Assembly: GCF_963924675.1 (NCBI RefSeq)
Contig: NC_089224.1
Location: forward strand, 67,441,464 to 67,505,463
DNA length: 64,000 bases
From: Phocoena phocoena
Taxonomy: Eukaryota > Chordata > Mammalia > Artiodactyla > Phocoenidae
Reading direction: 5' to 3'
A model generated the notes under the pieces. The model worked only from the letters and a program-made list of their open reading frames with translations, had not been told where the DNA came from and ran no database searches. A program made the position numbers and the translations under genes. Positions 33,364 through 46,290 of the stretch are shown in pieces; positions within the stretch are counted from its first letter, which is position 1; each line of letters opens with the position of its first letter.

Positions 33364-36114
33364 ACAGTTAAAAAATAAACCATAGTTGTTTAAATCACAC
33401 AGTGAGAATAAGGGTCATTGCAGATACTCCTTAATATGTCTGGGATCACAGAAATTTGCCAATAAATATTAGTAAATATTTTATGCATCCTCATTACATA
33501 CTATTTTATGATCAAATTGAAAAGCCAACAGACTATTTGAGTAAATAGGGCTATCTAATTGATATGAAAGTCCAAACCCACCAGAATAGTCTCTGAAACA
33601 ATACTGGACAAAATCATTATGTAAGATCTGCAGGACATAAGCTTATTTGAAGTAGTAATATCAAATAATTCCGAAATGTTATTTGATATAATTTCATTTA
33701 TTTAATTATTGCTAACCCTTAGTCTGTGCTCCCTGAAGCTGAGGTATCGGTTGGTTCAGGAGAAAGGCAGAATCCAGCAGAGAAAATAAAATTATACTCT
33801 ACTTTTGAATTCCAAAAAAGGCTCTTAATGTCCATTTTAAAGATGACACTTGTGAGAGCAAAAGCTTTTATTTTGTAAGAGCCAGGCATTGTTGCAAGGA
33901 TGCATTCAGAGGACCAATGAGTCAAAGCGGAATATTCAACACAGAGATAAATAAGGTCAACTGCAGAATACGGAAAAAAAAAAATTTTTTTTAACCAAAA
34001 AAAGGTATTTTTAAAGCTGTTTACAAGCTGTATTGCAGAATGAAGAGAGTGTAAAATGAGAAGTCTAGCATTAAGATACTGCCTGTGTCCCTGAGAAACC
34101 CTGGCTGGGGTGAAGATGACGGTCCAAGGGGAAATTGTATAAACTACAGATAGATTGAAGGGGAAGTTAGAGAGGGATTGTGCCCTGGCTCCTATCTGGG
34201 GCCCTGAGAGGAGAATACCTGGTGGCCACAGTGAAGTTAAAGTAGACGCTTACAGAGTTGCTGAACTTTGAGGCCTGATTCTATCACAGACTCCAGGGAC
34301 ACTAGCAGTGGTGCTGACCACTACTCAGAGGTGAATAAATCTGGTTACCTCACCCACAGTGGCCAGAAGGAGACTCAAGACATCCTGAACACTCCACCCA
34401 TTCCATCTCACTACTATAAGGTTCAATAAGCTTTCCCCTCTTTCTCAAGACAAGGAAAGAGAAAGGGGATGGTAGGAAACAATCCAGGACCCACTGCCTT
34501 ATCTAAAGACAAAATTGTATAAAGGAAGAAAACAAATTATTTTGAAAAAGTAAAAGTTTATTTTCCCCCACCATCAGCAGAAATGGGAGCTCATGATCAA
34601 ATCGAGTTCAATTACAGAAAACAAAGTCAAGTTTCTGTACATGTACATCCTACAGTGTAAATCCCAATAGATGACAGTGCTTTCCTAGGCGTTAACTTTT
34701 GAACACTGGCGAAAGAGAGTAGCAGAAATGTTCAGTAAGAATCTCTAGAGAAGTAGAAGGTTGGCAAGAAGCCCAGTGGATACATATAAAAGATGTGGGG
34801 ACTGTCCTCATCCAGGGGTCTTAATCCCATGTGTTTTTTGGCATATCACTATTAAGTTTTTAGCTCAGCAGTGAGAAGAGATGAGCTCCTTGAGGAAGAG
34901 AGGAGAGGAATGGTCACCCTATAGAAGAAAGCTCAACCCTTACCTAGAGTTGGGCAAAATTAAATCTAAGAGCCTAACTTGTTTCACTAGCTTATTAAAA
35001 TAAAAAGAGACAGAAATTTTTATTATCAAGACCAAGAGAAAAGGTAGAATATAACGATTTTTATATTATTTTAAATGGGTTCTTAACAGAAATACTGAAG
35101 GAAAGCAAAAGTATGCTTTATGGTCATTATACTACAATGATTATTCAAGGGTTGTTTCTGTGCATTATAAAAACAACCAAACAAAATGCTCACAGATCTA
35201 TACAAAAACACACACATCAAAACACCTGTAAAGACTGAGACACACACATTTTGGGAACCACTATAGAAAATTCCTAACTTGAAGAAACTGAACACATAAT
35301 TGATGCAACAAGTTGAGCCTAATGGACTTAAACTAAACTATACATTTACATAATGATATTATATAGTTATATAATCATATCATAACCTTGTTAAATTAAC
35401 ATATCAAGATAAGAATAATTAGAGTTCTCCAGGTATGGTTTTGATTTTGGTTTTGCTTTTTCACATGGACTTTATTTCTTCCAAACTAGCACTGACTTCG
35501 AAAAACTACAGTAGCCTGCTTGGTGCACCCACTTCATTCAATGGAGGGTAAAGTTCCAAAACCCTTTTTGTTCAGGGAAATGAGAAGTCTGTATTGCAAG
35601 GACTGGTTTAAGCTGTAAATAAGCACAGTCTCACAAGGCATCAGCCATATGATCATTAGAATGAAGATTTACAAACTTCAAAGAAATCCGTCCTAGCTTT
35701 TATTGTGACGGTAATCCTTTAATTAAATCAAGTTCCATTTTTAATTAAGCCTAAATGAATTATTGCCAAGAATCCACATTAAAAATAGTGCCTAATAGAC
35801 ATATCACGCCACCATGTAAAAATGAAAGACAGTACTAAAAACTAGGTCAACAATCATATTTGCACAAGTTATATTTTTTAGAGCAGGACTCTGACCTGCA
35901 ATGTTCTCCACTGACACATTTTAATACTTTAGAATAAAGTACAAAAGTAATGTAGACATGTGGTGAATTCATGCGTAGACACAATGGAGTTACATATGAT
36001 TTGTTTGATTTGTTTCTGTGGCTTGGGTGAATATCCAGTTTTGATCATGGCATCCTCTCCCCACACAGAGGATTCCAAGAGCTTCTTAGACCCCATCAAC
36101 ACCACAAAAAACAG
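33364..36114. other. Unique AT-rich sequence
   Basis: No gene or confident repeat in about 2.75 kb. 34040-34500 is less AT-rich and unexplained. An A/T palindromic run lies near 33973-33992. A group of homeodomain-like sites is listed at 35711-35748. Confidence 0.4.
35711..35748. promoter_or_regulatory. Cluster of TAATCC/TTAATTAA homeodomain-like words
   Basis: TAATCC (35712-35717), TTTAATTAAA (35718-35727) and TTAATTAA (35741-35748) occur within 38 bp, with AATTATT just downstream. In AT-rich DNA this can arise by chance, so this is a weak call. Confidence 0.2.
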
Positions 36115-36300
36115 CTCCCACTTATAGAGCACTTTTTAGCAGGCACTATGCTGGGGACTTGGGCCTCCTCATATCTGATCTTGCAATATCCTTGTGAGAC
36201 AGGGATTATTCCTAACCATTTCTTTACAGATAAGAAAACTAAGGCTGGGAGTGACCAAGTAATTTGCCCAACCTACTCTGCTAGTAATAGTAATACAGAT
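36115..36300 (-). mobile_element. MIR SINE, minus strand
   Basis: 'cacttatagagcactttttagcaggcactatgctggg', 'ccttgtgagacagggattattcc', 'cagataagaaaactaaggctgggag', 'tttgcccaacctactctgctag' form reversed MIR. Confidence 0.7.
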
Positions 36301-37031
36301 ATGTCTGTGAAGGCCTTGCTCTTCTTAACACACTAGCAAGAGAGGCATGAACATTTGGTACAGTGAGAAAGCCAATGTACATACCTGTTTTAAAAGGTAT
36401 AATTATGATTAAAATACATTCAGGAGGATCTGAATGTATTCTGCAGGATCAGGTCAAGAACCAAGATTTGGGAACTCCTAAGGTTCACTGGGTTTGAAGA
36501 TGCTCTTTAGACATTTTTGGTAAAAATAACCTTTCCAGGAATGGCGAGCCTCATAAAATGATGACTGAATTTATCATACCAGGGGAGTATAATGCAGAGA
36601 ACTGCCCATAAAGATCTAATTTATTTTAGGCCTGCTTATGCTGTGGTTGCTATTTTTCTTCAATTTAAGGGTCTGGTAAATAAAATTACAGGAAAATATA
36701 ATGAAAAATATCAGCAAAGATGGAGCTCTTTGAAGCTCACTGATACAGCTAGGAGTAACTAAAGTGACATATTTGATACAAATATAGTTTTGTTTAACAA
36801 AATTAAATTGCCACATAATTTAATGGGCTCCAATGTAACTAAGAGCACAACCCCCCAAAATACTTTAGTCTGTTAAAAAAAAAAAAAGGTTCACAGTGGA
36901 TTTGAGAGTTATTATTTAGCCTGCTAGGGAAGCCGAGGTTAATGAAGTAGCTAACAGCTGAGCTCAGAGAAAAGGCAACCTCTGCCCAGAGCAGCCATGC
37001 TATCTAGAGTCGTACACTGTAATCATCAAAG
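36301..37031. other. Unique sequence
   Basis: Nothing recognised. A12-A14 run near 36876. Confidence 0.4.
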
Positions 37032-37202
37032 CAGTGGTCTTCAAAGTATGGTTCCAAAACCAGTAGCATCAGCATCCCCTGGGAACCTGTTGGAAATGTA
37101 AATTCTTAGGCTTACTCAATCATAAATTCTAGCAGTGGGACCCAGCAATCTCCAACAGGCTTTGCAGGTGATGTTGATGCAGGCCAAAATTTGAGAACCA
37201 CT
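37032..37202 (-). mobile_element. MER5-type hAT-Charlie element
   Basis: 'cagtggtcttcaaagtatggttcc', 'agtagcatcagcatcccctgggaacctgttggaaatgtaaattc', 'agtgggacccagcaatctc' and 'tttgagaaccactaa' give nearly the entire short non-autonomous element with complementary 'cagtggt/accact' ends. Confidence 0.75.
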
Positions 37203-37204
37203 AA

Positions 37205-37370
37205 CCTGGGGAGATTTGAAAATATAACAAGACCAGGTTCCACCCGTGGAGCATCAGATTTAATTAGTCTGGGGTGGGAGTTGGGGGTCCAAGCATTCAG
37301 CCTCTCACCTTGAAGTTGCCTAGGATTTTTTGATGTCTCAGCCATAGCTGGGAATCACTGGCCTGTTTCT
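37205..37370. mobile_element. MER5-like fragment adjoining the previous element
   Basis: 'caccctgg..' type words are decayed, but 'catcagatttaattagtctggggtgggag' and 'gctgggaatcactggcc' resemble a second hAT-Charlie-type element. Tentative. Confidence 0.4.
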
Positions 37371-37710
37371 TTTAAGATTTGTTCCAAATGGTAGCCTTCC
37401 CAGAAAATAATACAGAAAAAATATCTGGCTGAACTGAATATACTTATGCTTTCCCTCTCTCAGTAATTCTGACCTCCAGAGAGTTCAATTACTAGGTCCA
37501 TGCCTGACAAATGGCAGCTCCAGTAAGTAACATCATAATAACAAGGAAATCATAAGCAGCTTCCAGGATGGGCCTCATGATTCAACTGTCTTAGAAGATA
37601 ACACCAGATACACAAAGACAAGGAAAAGACAGACACCACACTTTCAACCAGACAATCCAAGAACCCGTATTTGGACTATATGAGGTACGGGCTCTGGGGT
37701 TCCCCAGTCA

Positions 37711-37804
37711 CCATCCCCGTCAACATGCCAGGAAGTTTGGAAGTGCAGAAACGGCTTCCATCCCCGTCAACATGCCAGGAAGTTTGGAAGTGCAGAAACG
37801 GCTT
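37711..37804. repeat. Perfect 47-bp tandem duplication (2 copies)
   Basis: Units at 37711-37757 and 37758-37804 start CCATCCCCGTCAACATGCC and are identical. A third copy begins CCATT. Confidence 0.96.
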
Positions 37805-38059
37805 CCATTGATTGCCACAGAAAACTTAAAGGATAAGGATCTCAAGTGGCTTCTACAACTGTCAATTAATAGAACCTGAAGATCAGTGCTGGCCCTATGA
37901 AGAAATACTTTACAATATTTATTCAACATTTGTATTTTATTTTATTCAAAGGAGAACTCTAACACACACACCAAAAGAACATCATTTCCCACTATCAGAG
38001 ACAAAGGTACAAAAATAGGTTAGTGGGAAAATGAGAATTAAAGATCCTAGACCTAAGGA

Positions 38060-38240
38060 TCCAAACTGTAGTTCCCAGACCAGCAGCAATCAACACCAGC
38101 AGGGAACTTGTTTGAAATGTTAATTCTCAGGTCCCATTCCACACCTACTGATCAAAAGCTCTGGGGGTGGGCCTGGCAATCTGTGTTTTAACAAATCATC
38201 CCAGATGATTCTGATGTGCACTGAAGTTTGAGAACCACTG
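38060..38240 (-). mobile_element. MER5-type hAT-Charlie element
   Basis: 'gttcccagaccagcagcaatcaacaccagcagggaacttgtttgaaatgttaattctcagg', 'ctgggggtgggcctggcaatctg', 'gattctgatgtgcactgaagtttgagaaccactg'. Nearly complete. Confidence 0.8.
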
Positions 38241-39428
38241 CTCTCCAGATATAACATCAATCTTTTGTCTAGCCAACCAAAGGAGAACATATTTTTCTCC
38301 CCAAATTCTCTCCAAGAACCAACTTGGTGAAAAGGCCATATGGCAGATTATGTGAGCTGTTTAGATCATGGTGGTAACAAGAGGAAGACAAGATTTCCAT
38401 ATCAACAAGCCACAGGATGAGTCAACAGTGCAAAGATCTGTTCCAACGCCTCAGACCTGACTGATGTTAGTTCCTACAGTTCTCATCTTCCCCACTAAGC
38501 CCTGCCAGAGTCTATAGAATATGCCTGCCCCTGGTAAGAGCTGATTTAATGTTACTATAGAGTCACTCATTATCAAATCTCTTTGGCCAGTAGTCTAAAT
38601 CTGACCACATGCCTTAAGTCTAGTGCCTTGACCTTATTTTTGAGACAAGGCATCTTTTGTAACTGAATCCGGACCCTGCTTATTTTATAGCCAATAACAA
38701 ATTCTTTCTGAAATGATGCAATAAGGTCAACTGCTTATGCAGCCTCAATAGATTTGCCTTAGACCAAAACATATGAACTGCTACCCTGCTGGCCAGATTT
38801 AGTCTGTGAGCAGAAAAAGCTCACAGATGTGTTCTTTGGCTTGCAATGTTGATGTACACTGAGTTTTTTTTTTTAATTGAATTGCCAATATATAAATACT
38901 GAGTGACTTCATACGCAAATCTGAATCTCTGTCTTCTGAAATATCCGAAAAATATGGCAATGATTGGATCTACATTACTGCATGGTAACCAAAGGCCAAG
39001 GTTGAAGAGCAGCTGCCATGGTATAGTCTACAAATGTTGATTGTCTTTTATTATCACCCTAGTGCTAGGTTTTCATACAATAAAGTAAAAAGTGAAATAT
39101 TTCGTGTGCTGAGCTCTATCAAAATTGGCCAAACCAAAGATAGGCCCAAGCCAAAAACAGACCCAAATGTATTTTAATAAAAACACAGGAAAACTTTTTT
39201 TTTTTTTTTTTTTGGCAGGGGGCTGGGTAGAAGAACAAAGCATTCCTATACATTTAATATGTAAGCAAATTGTTGGCTTCGAAAAAATACTACTGAAGAC
39301 ACAATTATGAAAAAAAAACCTGGTCAGCTTTACTCATTCGCACTACCTATCAGGACCCCATAGATATTTCATAAAATAGGGGTTGCAAATAAACATAACT
39401 GTCTTAAACCACTGACACTTCATTAAGG
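38241..39428. other. Unique sequence
   Basis: No gene recognised. A T19 homopolymer at 39195-39213 has no SINE body next to it. Confidence 0.4.
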
Positions 39429-39600
39429 CACTGGTTCTCAGCCTTGGCTGCATATTGACATCCCTTGTGGAGATTTAAAAATAATGATGCCTGGGTCCAC
39501 CTCCAGAGATTCCATTTTAATTGCTCTGTCATGGCCTGGGTGTCAGGAATTCTTAAGCACTCTAAGGTGACGCTCATGTGCAGTCAGGCTTGAGACTCAT
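39429..39600 (+). mobile_element. hAT-Charlie-type element
   Basis: 'cactggttctcagccttggctgcatattgacatcccttgtggagatttaaaaat', 'gatgcctgggtccacctccagagattcc', 'tgtgcagtcaggcttgagactcatt' matches the short non-autonomous Charlie-type layout. Confidence 0.7.
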
Positions 39601-40559
39601 TCTACAGAATACGTGAGAAGGACATAGAATATGAGCTCTCAGACTAGGTTTTAGAAATTCCAAAGAGCTAGTGTGGTCCTGCTTTCTCTCTTTCTTCAGA
39701 GCATGGTGACTCTTCTTCACAGCTGTATCATCTTATTACGAGGATTTACCTTATTTATGTATGCCAGAATTATTTCTTTTGGAAATTTCTTTATGCAATC
39801 ATGGCTTATTCCTGATCAGAATGTTTCTTTGCAATTTTCTCTAACTGTAAGGAGAACATCCAAGAAAAGTGCCTCATGTATACTAGATATTCCCATTCTG
39901 CATTTCAAGTTGATAGTTTAATCCTCTTGTAGGGCTTTATGCTTGCCATTAATAAAAAGGATGTTTGATTGTCATGCATATACATAATTGTTTTAAGTGC
40001 ATAGTCTCTTAAGCAAAAAGGCACAGGGGCCTTGCTTTGCTACTTGCTATTACCATAAACATATTTGGTCCGTTATAGTTTAGAAGGTGGAAAGAAACAT
40101 TTTGGTTACTGAGATCTTATCATAATCCTGCAGTCTAAATTCTGGACTGAACAGGAAATCCATGCAGATCTGTTAACTTTCCAGTTACATGACTGGACCA
40201 TCTCTCCTTTCTTACAAGTTCTTGCTAGACTCAACAGCCATGACTTCTGTTGGCCTCCAGGGCCTACATTTGTAACTGGCACCACTCGGCAGCAAAAACC
40301 CTACCTGAATTGAATGAGGAACATCCATATGAACACTTTTTTTCGTTTTTTGCTCTTAGTTTCATATTTTTATAAGTAATAAACAGACACAGTCAATTTG
40401 AAAAGTTTCCCTTTTTCTCTCAATTTAAAGTTTATTCTTTTTATATTACAAAATCCAATTTGGCAAACAGAGTGGGATATATATATACACACTATTCTAC
40501 TATCTATTAAGTTTTCTCTATATTTTTTTTCAAATATAGAGATAGTTAAAAAAACTTCA
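39601..40559. other. Unique sequence
   Basis: Nothing recognised. The 82-aa frame near 39673 has no recognisable domain. Confidence 0.4.
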
Positions 40560-41480
40560 AGTATCTGTTCAAGGATATTTTGATATTCTCTATATTGTAT
40601 CATTGTCACTGTCCATAAAAGACTCCCTTGACATTACAATGAAACATAATTTAACAATTCATTTATTGTTCACTAGTTTGCTACCAATATTCTTACTAGA
40701 ATAAATGTTGCTGTGCTAAACATTTCATGCATCTTTAAGCCTAATGATTTTAGCTTTATCATCATTTAGATTAATCTGGGATGCCAGAGTGGGATTACTG
40801 GGTCAAAGGCTATGCACACTTCGGTGAATATTGATAATTGTTGAAGTTAGTTTTATGTGGACTGGTTGCAGCAGTACATGGGACTAGTGGTTTCATGGCA
40901 ACCTCATCAGGAGAAACCATTTTCTTCTTAGTTTTTAAAAAAATTTCTTTTAGCTTTGTTCTTTTAATTTTTCCTAATGCTTTGATCTTTCTGTTTTCAT
41001 GTTTATTTTTCAATATAGCCCCTCTTTTATGAATCTTATGTTAGACTTGGCCCTTTATCTACTTGATTAAATACTTTTCTTACCAAATTAGATATTTACA
41101 TAATACATTTATTTTATAAATACATTATATATTTATATATTACTAATATAAATATATTGTCTTTTGAAAAAATCTATTTGCTCTTAACATTTATCAAGTA
41201 TTGTACTTAGTTACCTAATTATTTTGGTTCCTTAGGGTGCCTACCTTTTTTAAAAAGTTATTTAATTAAATTTGTTAATTTTTTTCCTTTTAAACTTCTT
41301 CTGGCACTTTTAAATTCAGATTATTTTTTCAACTAAGAGCTAACACTCAATTTTATTATTTTTTCTTATTTATGTATTTATTTTAATTCTTTGGAAATTA
41401 TTGTAGTAAATTGTACAAAATGTGCATCTAACTAAATTTGTCACCCAAACTGACCACCATTTATTTAAAACTGTTTTTAT
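40560..41480 (-). mobile_element. Old L1 (or HAL1-like) fragment, minus strand
   Basis: 'ataaatgttgctgtgctaaacatttcatgcatc', 'ccagagtgggattactgggtcaaaggctatgcac', and 'cccaaactgaccaccatttatttaaaac' are L1-type words read antisense. Very AT-rich and decayed. Confidence 0.55.
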
Positions 41481-44400
41481 CTAAAACTTTTACTCAAATT
41501 TTAATAATTAAATGCTTAAGGTTTATGTAAGCCTCAATATACTTTAACATCCTTGCCTCTCAAAATCAATAAAAATAATTTATACTTAGTCTATATGAAA
41601 GTACGATAACTGAGAAATATTTATCTCAGAAAAAAAAAGATTACTTGTTTTTACACATTGTCACCATCTCAGCATAGAGAATTATTTGAGATTTTCTCAG
41701 CATGAATCCAGGAGAACCGAGGGGAAGATTAATAAGGTTGTTTAGACATATAATTTAAACACCGATATGTGATTACTACATTTATCTGGTCTTATTAGCA
41801 CATTCAGTCAGAATGTATAGTTGTCAAAACTATTTAATGATCAGTTATTTCATTAAAATTCCTCTCCTAAAGGTAGTACTTAACACCCTTAAATTAAAGA
41901 ACCTAGTCATTTTATTTTCTGAGGCCAAGTTGGAGATTAGGTAGGACTTGTTCTGGCTCAGAATAAAAATTATTTTACACTTCAGCAAAGTAATGGGGGG
42001 CTTTGACATAAACAGTACTTCTGTGCTCTGTAACTGAAGCTCAAAGACAGACCATGAAACCACAGAAGCAGAAAACCAAGGTAAACTTTCAATGAAAAGA
42101 TATACAGACCAATGGGCTTCAGACCGATTTTCCCAGTCTTTAGGAACATAAGATTATGAAGCCAATTCTAATGAACTGAGATCTTGTACTGTTATTAAAT
42201 TATATACTTCCCTAAATATTTCTCTTTCAAGTTTACCAGAGACTATTTTGTTCTAGCATCAAGCGACATCATACTATAAGATTGACTGGCACTCTTGTCT
42301 GGTCAATATTTGAAGATCCTGCTACATGTTCCAAAGCATCACAGGAGTCACCTTATGAAACAGAACTTAGTGTGAGAGATAGAAACATCAACATCTGAAA
42401 CTCACTTTTAATTTTTTAATGGGCATTGAATAACATAGCTTCTTCAGATTATGTATCCTTTTCAAAAGGACTCACAACAAACACTCTAGGCTATTGCCCA
42501 TTTCCTTACAGCTATAATTTTAGGACATCTAAACTTTTTGAGGTGAGTTTAATGAATATTCCACTTTTGTGTTATATTCGTGGCAAAATTTCTATTTGTT
42601 TCATGAACAGTCTTAATACAAACAGGCTCAAAGTAATAATAAACATTTTTCATATTTTTTCCAGAAAGATACCAATGTAATACTTTCATTTTCAATGAAT
42701 GCAAAATAGACATTTCCCAGCACAAATGGTTAAAGACAAATTCATTTTAATTACTTAGTAGACACAAAGTATTCCAGCCATCACTGTAAACACGTATCAC
42801 TCAAAAATAAAGTATGCTTGGCAAGATCCACCAAACTTCATTTTTCGAATGCTGGATCTGTCACTATTTTCTTGATTTTACAGCTCTAATTCTGAAATAA
42901 TGTACAAAGGAATAACAAACACACTGTATTTAATAATACTTCAGGGGAAAACACAACTTGAATATTTAATTCACTGTTTCGATTTTCTTAGAATGACATT
43001 CTTCCTACAACCTTTATACTGACATGTTAATTTGCAACTAAAATATACATTCATTTTCATCAAAATATCATGAAAATATCATGGCAGAGTTGACAAATAT
43101 TACAGCAAAAAATTCCCTCAGCATACTTTTTTACTTTCTGAAGGTGATTTACGGAATTTAAAATTGAATGAAGGATTTCTATCATTCAGCCCATAAACCA
43201 AATTATGAAAGAACTTTATAATGGAGAACAAAACTTTAAAAAGAATTTCTTTCATAAAAGAAAGAGTATAACATATATTAAGGTAGATAGCAAAAATGCT
43301 ATACTACTGATATTTTTAACTATAAAAATAAAATATAAAATTAAAATTCAGATCATAGGTATAATCTATCATTCAATATGCTACAGGGAAACAAGAAAAA
43401 GCCAAAAGAATAAGGCAGAACCCTAAATCAAAGTATGGCAATCTCTGAAATTAACGGAGGTAAGAATCAACATACAATAGCTGGAATTCATTGCAAACTA
43501 TACCATTATTTTCAAATAGTTTATTTTTTAGAGGAAGATCTGTCTCCAGGAGTCAGCAGAACTAACTCATAGTAAAATTAAACAAATGCGAAACATACTA
43601 TAATCTTGGAAAAAGAAACCAACATTTCATGAAGGATGATTTCATGACAGTATGTTTCAGTAACCTTACACAATCTAGAGAAAGGAGAGGTAGGTCAAAA
43701 AAAAATTTAAGGAAAGATCTGAGCAACATCTCTTATTATAATAGAAAAATTCCTAGAGGGGCAAAGGGCAAATTATCAGGCTCCTCTAGCAGGAAAGAAA
43801 TATCTATTAATATTCAATTCCCATTGGTCTAATTTCATAGCCTCCAAGAAAGTTTCCTATCTATAGTTTGGCCACTAGAGTACATCTACTCACCCAAAGG
43901 GAGTGTCTTTTATAACTGATCCAGTTATTGTACTAAATGTAGCTCCCACTGTAAATTAATGAGTGGGCATTAAGACTTATAAATCAGTCTCTTGTGACTT
44001 TGGCTAATACAAATCAATCTTTCAGGCTGTATCACCTCTGGCTGAACAGACATGCTCTGAGATTTCAAGCATAGAACAATATTTTGAATAACTTTCTTTA
44101 CCAAAATGTTGGCACCAAGGAAGGCTAAACCTGCAACAGCTTGATGTGTTTATCTTTAACACAGAGCCAATCAAATAAGAGGTGAAATAAGAGATACAAT
44201 TTTCAAAATTTTAAGAAATTATAATAAATCATTGAAACAGTTTCTAATCTGATATTGATTTAACTTCTCAATCTGTTCCTCAATTGAGTTTTATTCTTCA
44301 ATATAAATTTCTACTAAAAATTATTAGAAAAATTACTCTAGAACTGTGGTGAACAGAAACCACAATGTTATACTTTTTCTTTCTTCATCTCTTTTTCCTT

Positions 44401-44734
44401 ACATACTTTTTGGAGAGTGACTTTTAAAGAAAACACACACACACACACAAAAGAAAATATAATGTCATTTTGATAATTATTTCATGTCTATCCTTGCACA
44501 AATGAGTAGTTTAAAACTTGTATACAAATATGTATAGTGAAACCAAATTGTCACTAGGAAAGTGTATTTTTCTGTAAATTCATTTTTTCAACACAATTTA
44601 AGCTCTTTAGGATATTAGAACTAATTTCAGCATTAGAGAAACATGTTCTTAAGAACAATTATGTTTTAGAAAATATGTATCACAGTCAAGTAAAAAAAAC
44701 TCTAATACCTTCTTTTAGTTTCAAAGTAGTATCT
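41481..44734. other. Unique AT-rich sequence
   Basis: About 3.25 kb with no recognised gene. A small (AC)9 microsatellite lies at 44433-44449. Confidence 0.4.
44433..44449. repeat. (AC)n microsatellite
   Basis: Short uninterrupted AC run. Confidence 0.9.
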
Positions 44735-45160
44735 CTTCAAGACACTGTGGTACTAGTGAAAGAACAGACAAATCAACCCGTGGAAGAGAACAGAGAGCCC
44801 AGAGATATGCATAAATATAGTCAAATTTGCATAAATATAGTCAACTGGTCTTTGACAAGAGGAAAGGCAATACAATGGAGAAAAGATAGTCTCTTCAGAA
44901 AATGGTGCTGGAACAATTGGACATCCACATGCAATAAAATGTATCTAGACACAGACCTTATACCTTACACAAAAATTAATTCAATGTGGATCATAGACCT
45001 AAATGTAAAATGCAAAACCATAAGGCACCTAGAAAATAACATAGGAGAGAATGTAGATGACCTTAAGTACAGCGATGATCTTTTAGATACAACATCAAAG
45101 GCACGACCCATGAAAGAAATAATTGATAAGCTGGGCTTCATAAAAACTTCTGTTATGTGA
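44675..45160 (+). pseudogene. L1 ORF2 remnant
   Basis: The window's longest frame (161 aa) has ORF2 motifs in its second half: KAIQWRKDSLFRKWCWNNW, YTKINSMWIIDLNVK, SKARPMKEIIDKLGFIK. The conserved sequence then continues in another frame at 45157-45408 (RRQATNWEKIFAKDISDQ), so a small deletion at about 45145-45155 caused a frameshift. The first roughly 25 residues precede L1 homology. Reverse transcriptase core and endonuclease are absent, so it is dead. Confidence 0.85.
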
Positions 45161-46290
45161 AAGACACTGCTAAGAGAATGAGAAGACAAGCTACAAACTG
45201 GGAGAAAATATTTGCAAAAGACATATCTGATCAAAGGCCATTATCCAAAATACACAAAAAACTCTTAAAAGTCAACAATAAGAGAACAAACAATCCAATT
45301 AAAAATGGGCCAAAGGTCTGGACACCTCATCAAAGAAGATATAGCGATGACAAAAAGCTTATTGAAAAGATGCACCAAGTCATATGTCAATTAAGAACTT
45401 CAAGTTAAAACGCACTTAACAGAATGGCCAAAATCCAACACATGGACACCACCAAATGCTGATGAGGATGTGGAGCAACAGGAACCCTCATTCACTGTTG
45501 GTGAGAATGCAAGATGATACAGTCACTTAGGAAGACAGTTTGTCGGTTTCTTATAAAACCAAATATAGTCTTACTATATGATCCAGTGATCATGCTCCAT
45601 GGAATTTACCTAGAAGGTTTGAAAACTTACATCTACACAAAAACCTGCACACATTTATAGCAGCTTTTTTTAAAATTACCAAAACTCAGAAGCAACCAAG
45701 ATGACTTTCAGTAGGTGAACAAACAAAAAAACTGTGCTCCATCCAGACAATGGAATATTATTCAGCGCCAAGAAGAAACAAGCTATCAAAGATGAAAAGA
45801 CATGGAACAAACTTAAGTGCACATTACTAAGTGCAAGAATTAATGTGAAAAGGCTACATGCTGTATGATTTCAATTATATAACATTCTGTAAAAGGCAAA
45901 GCTATGGAGACAGTAAAAAGGTCAGTGTTTGCCAAGGGTTAAAGAAAGGGAGCAATGAATAGGCAGAGCACAGAGGATTTTTAGGGCAGTGAAACTCTTC
46001 TCTGCATACAATAATGGTAGATACATATCATTATATATATGTACAACACCCAGATTGAACCCTAATGTAAACTATGGACTCTGGGTAATAATGTTGTGTC
46101 AATTTAGGTTTATCGATTGTAACAAATGTACCACTCTGGTGTGGGATGATGATGGTGGGGAGAGGGAGGTTGTATTTATGTGGGGGAAAGGGGTATAAAG
46201 AAACATGGGAACTCTCTGTACTTCCTGTTCAATTTTGTTGTGAGCCTAAAACTGCTCTGACAAAGTCTATTTAAAAGAAATAAAACACTA
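44735..46290 (+). mobile_element. L1 3' half (ORF2 C-terminal region and 3' UTR)
   Basis: 'gaccttataccttacacaaaaatt', 'gaaagaaataattgataagctgg', 'gggagaaaatatttgcaaaag', 'caccaaatgctgatgaggatgtggagcaacagg', 'acaatggaatattattcagcgcc', 'ggttgtatttatgtggggg', 'cctaaaactgctctgac' trace L1 to its 3' end. A 20-bp-period direct repeat (TGCATAAATATAGTCAA at 44808-44824 and 44828-44844) lies inside. No TSD was found. Confidence 0.85.

Noticed and set aside
39195..39213. T19 run as a SINE or processed-pseudogene tail
   Set aside because: No SINE body, gene-like sequence or TSD adjoins it.
44675..45160. 161-aa open frame, longest of the window
   Set aside because: Its second half is L1 ORF2 and it ends in a frameshift, so it is a transposon relic and not a host gene.
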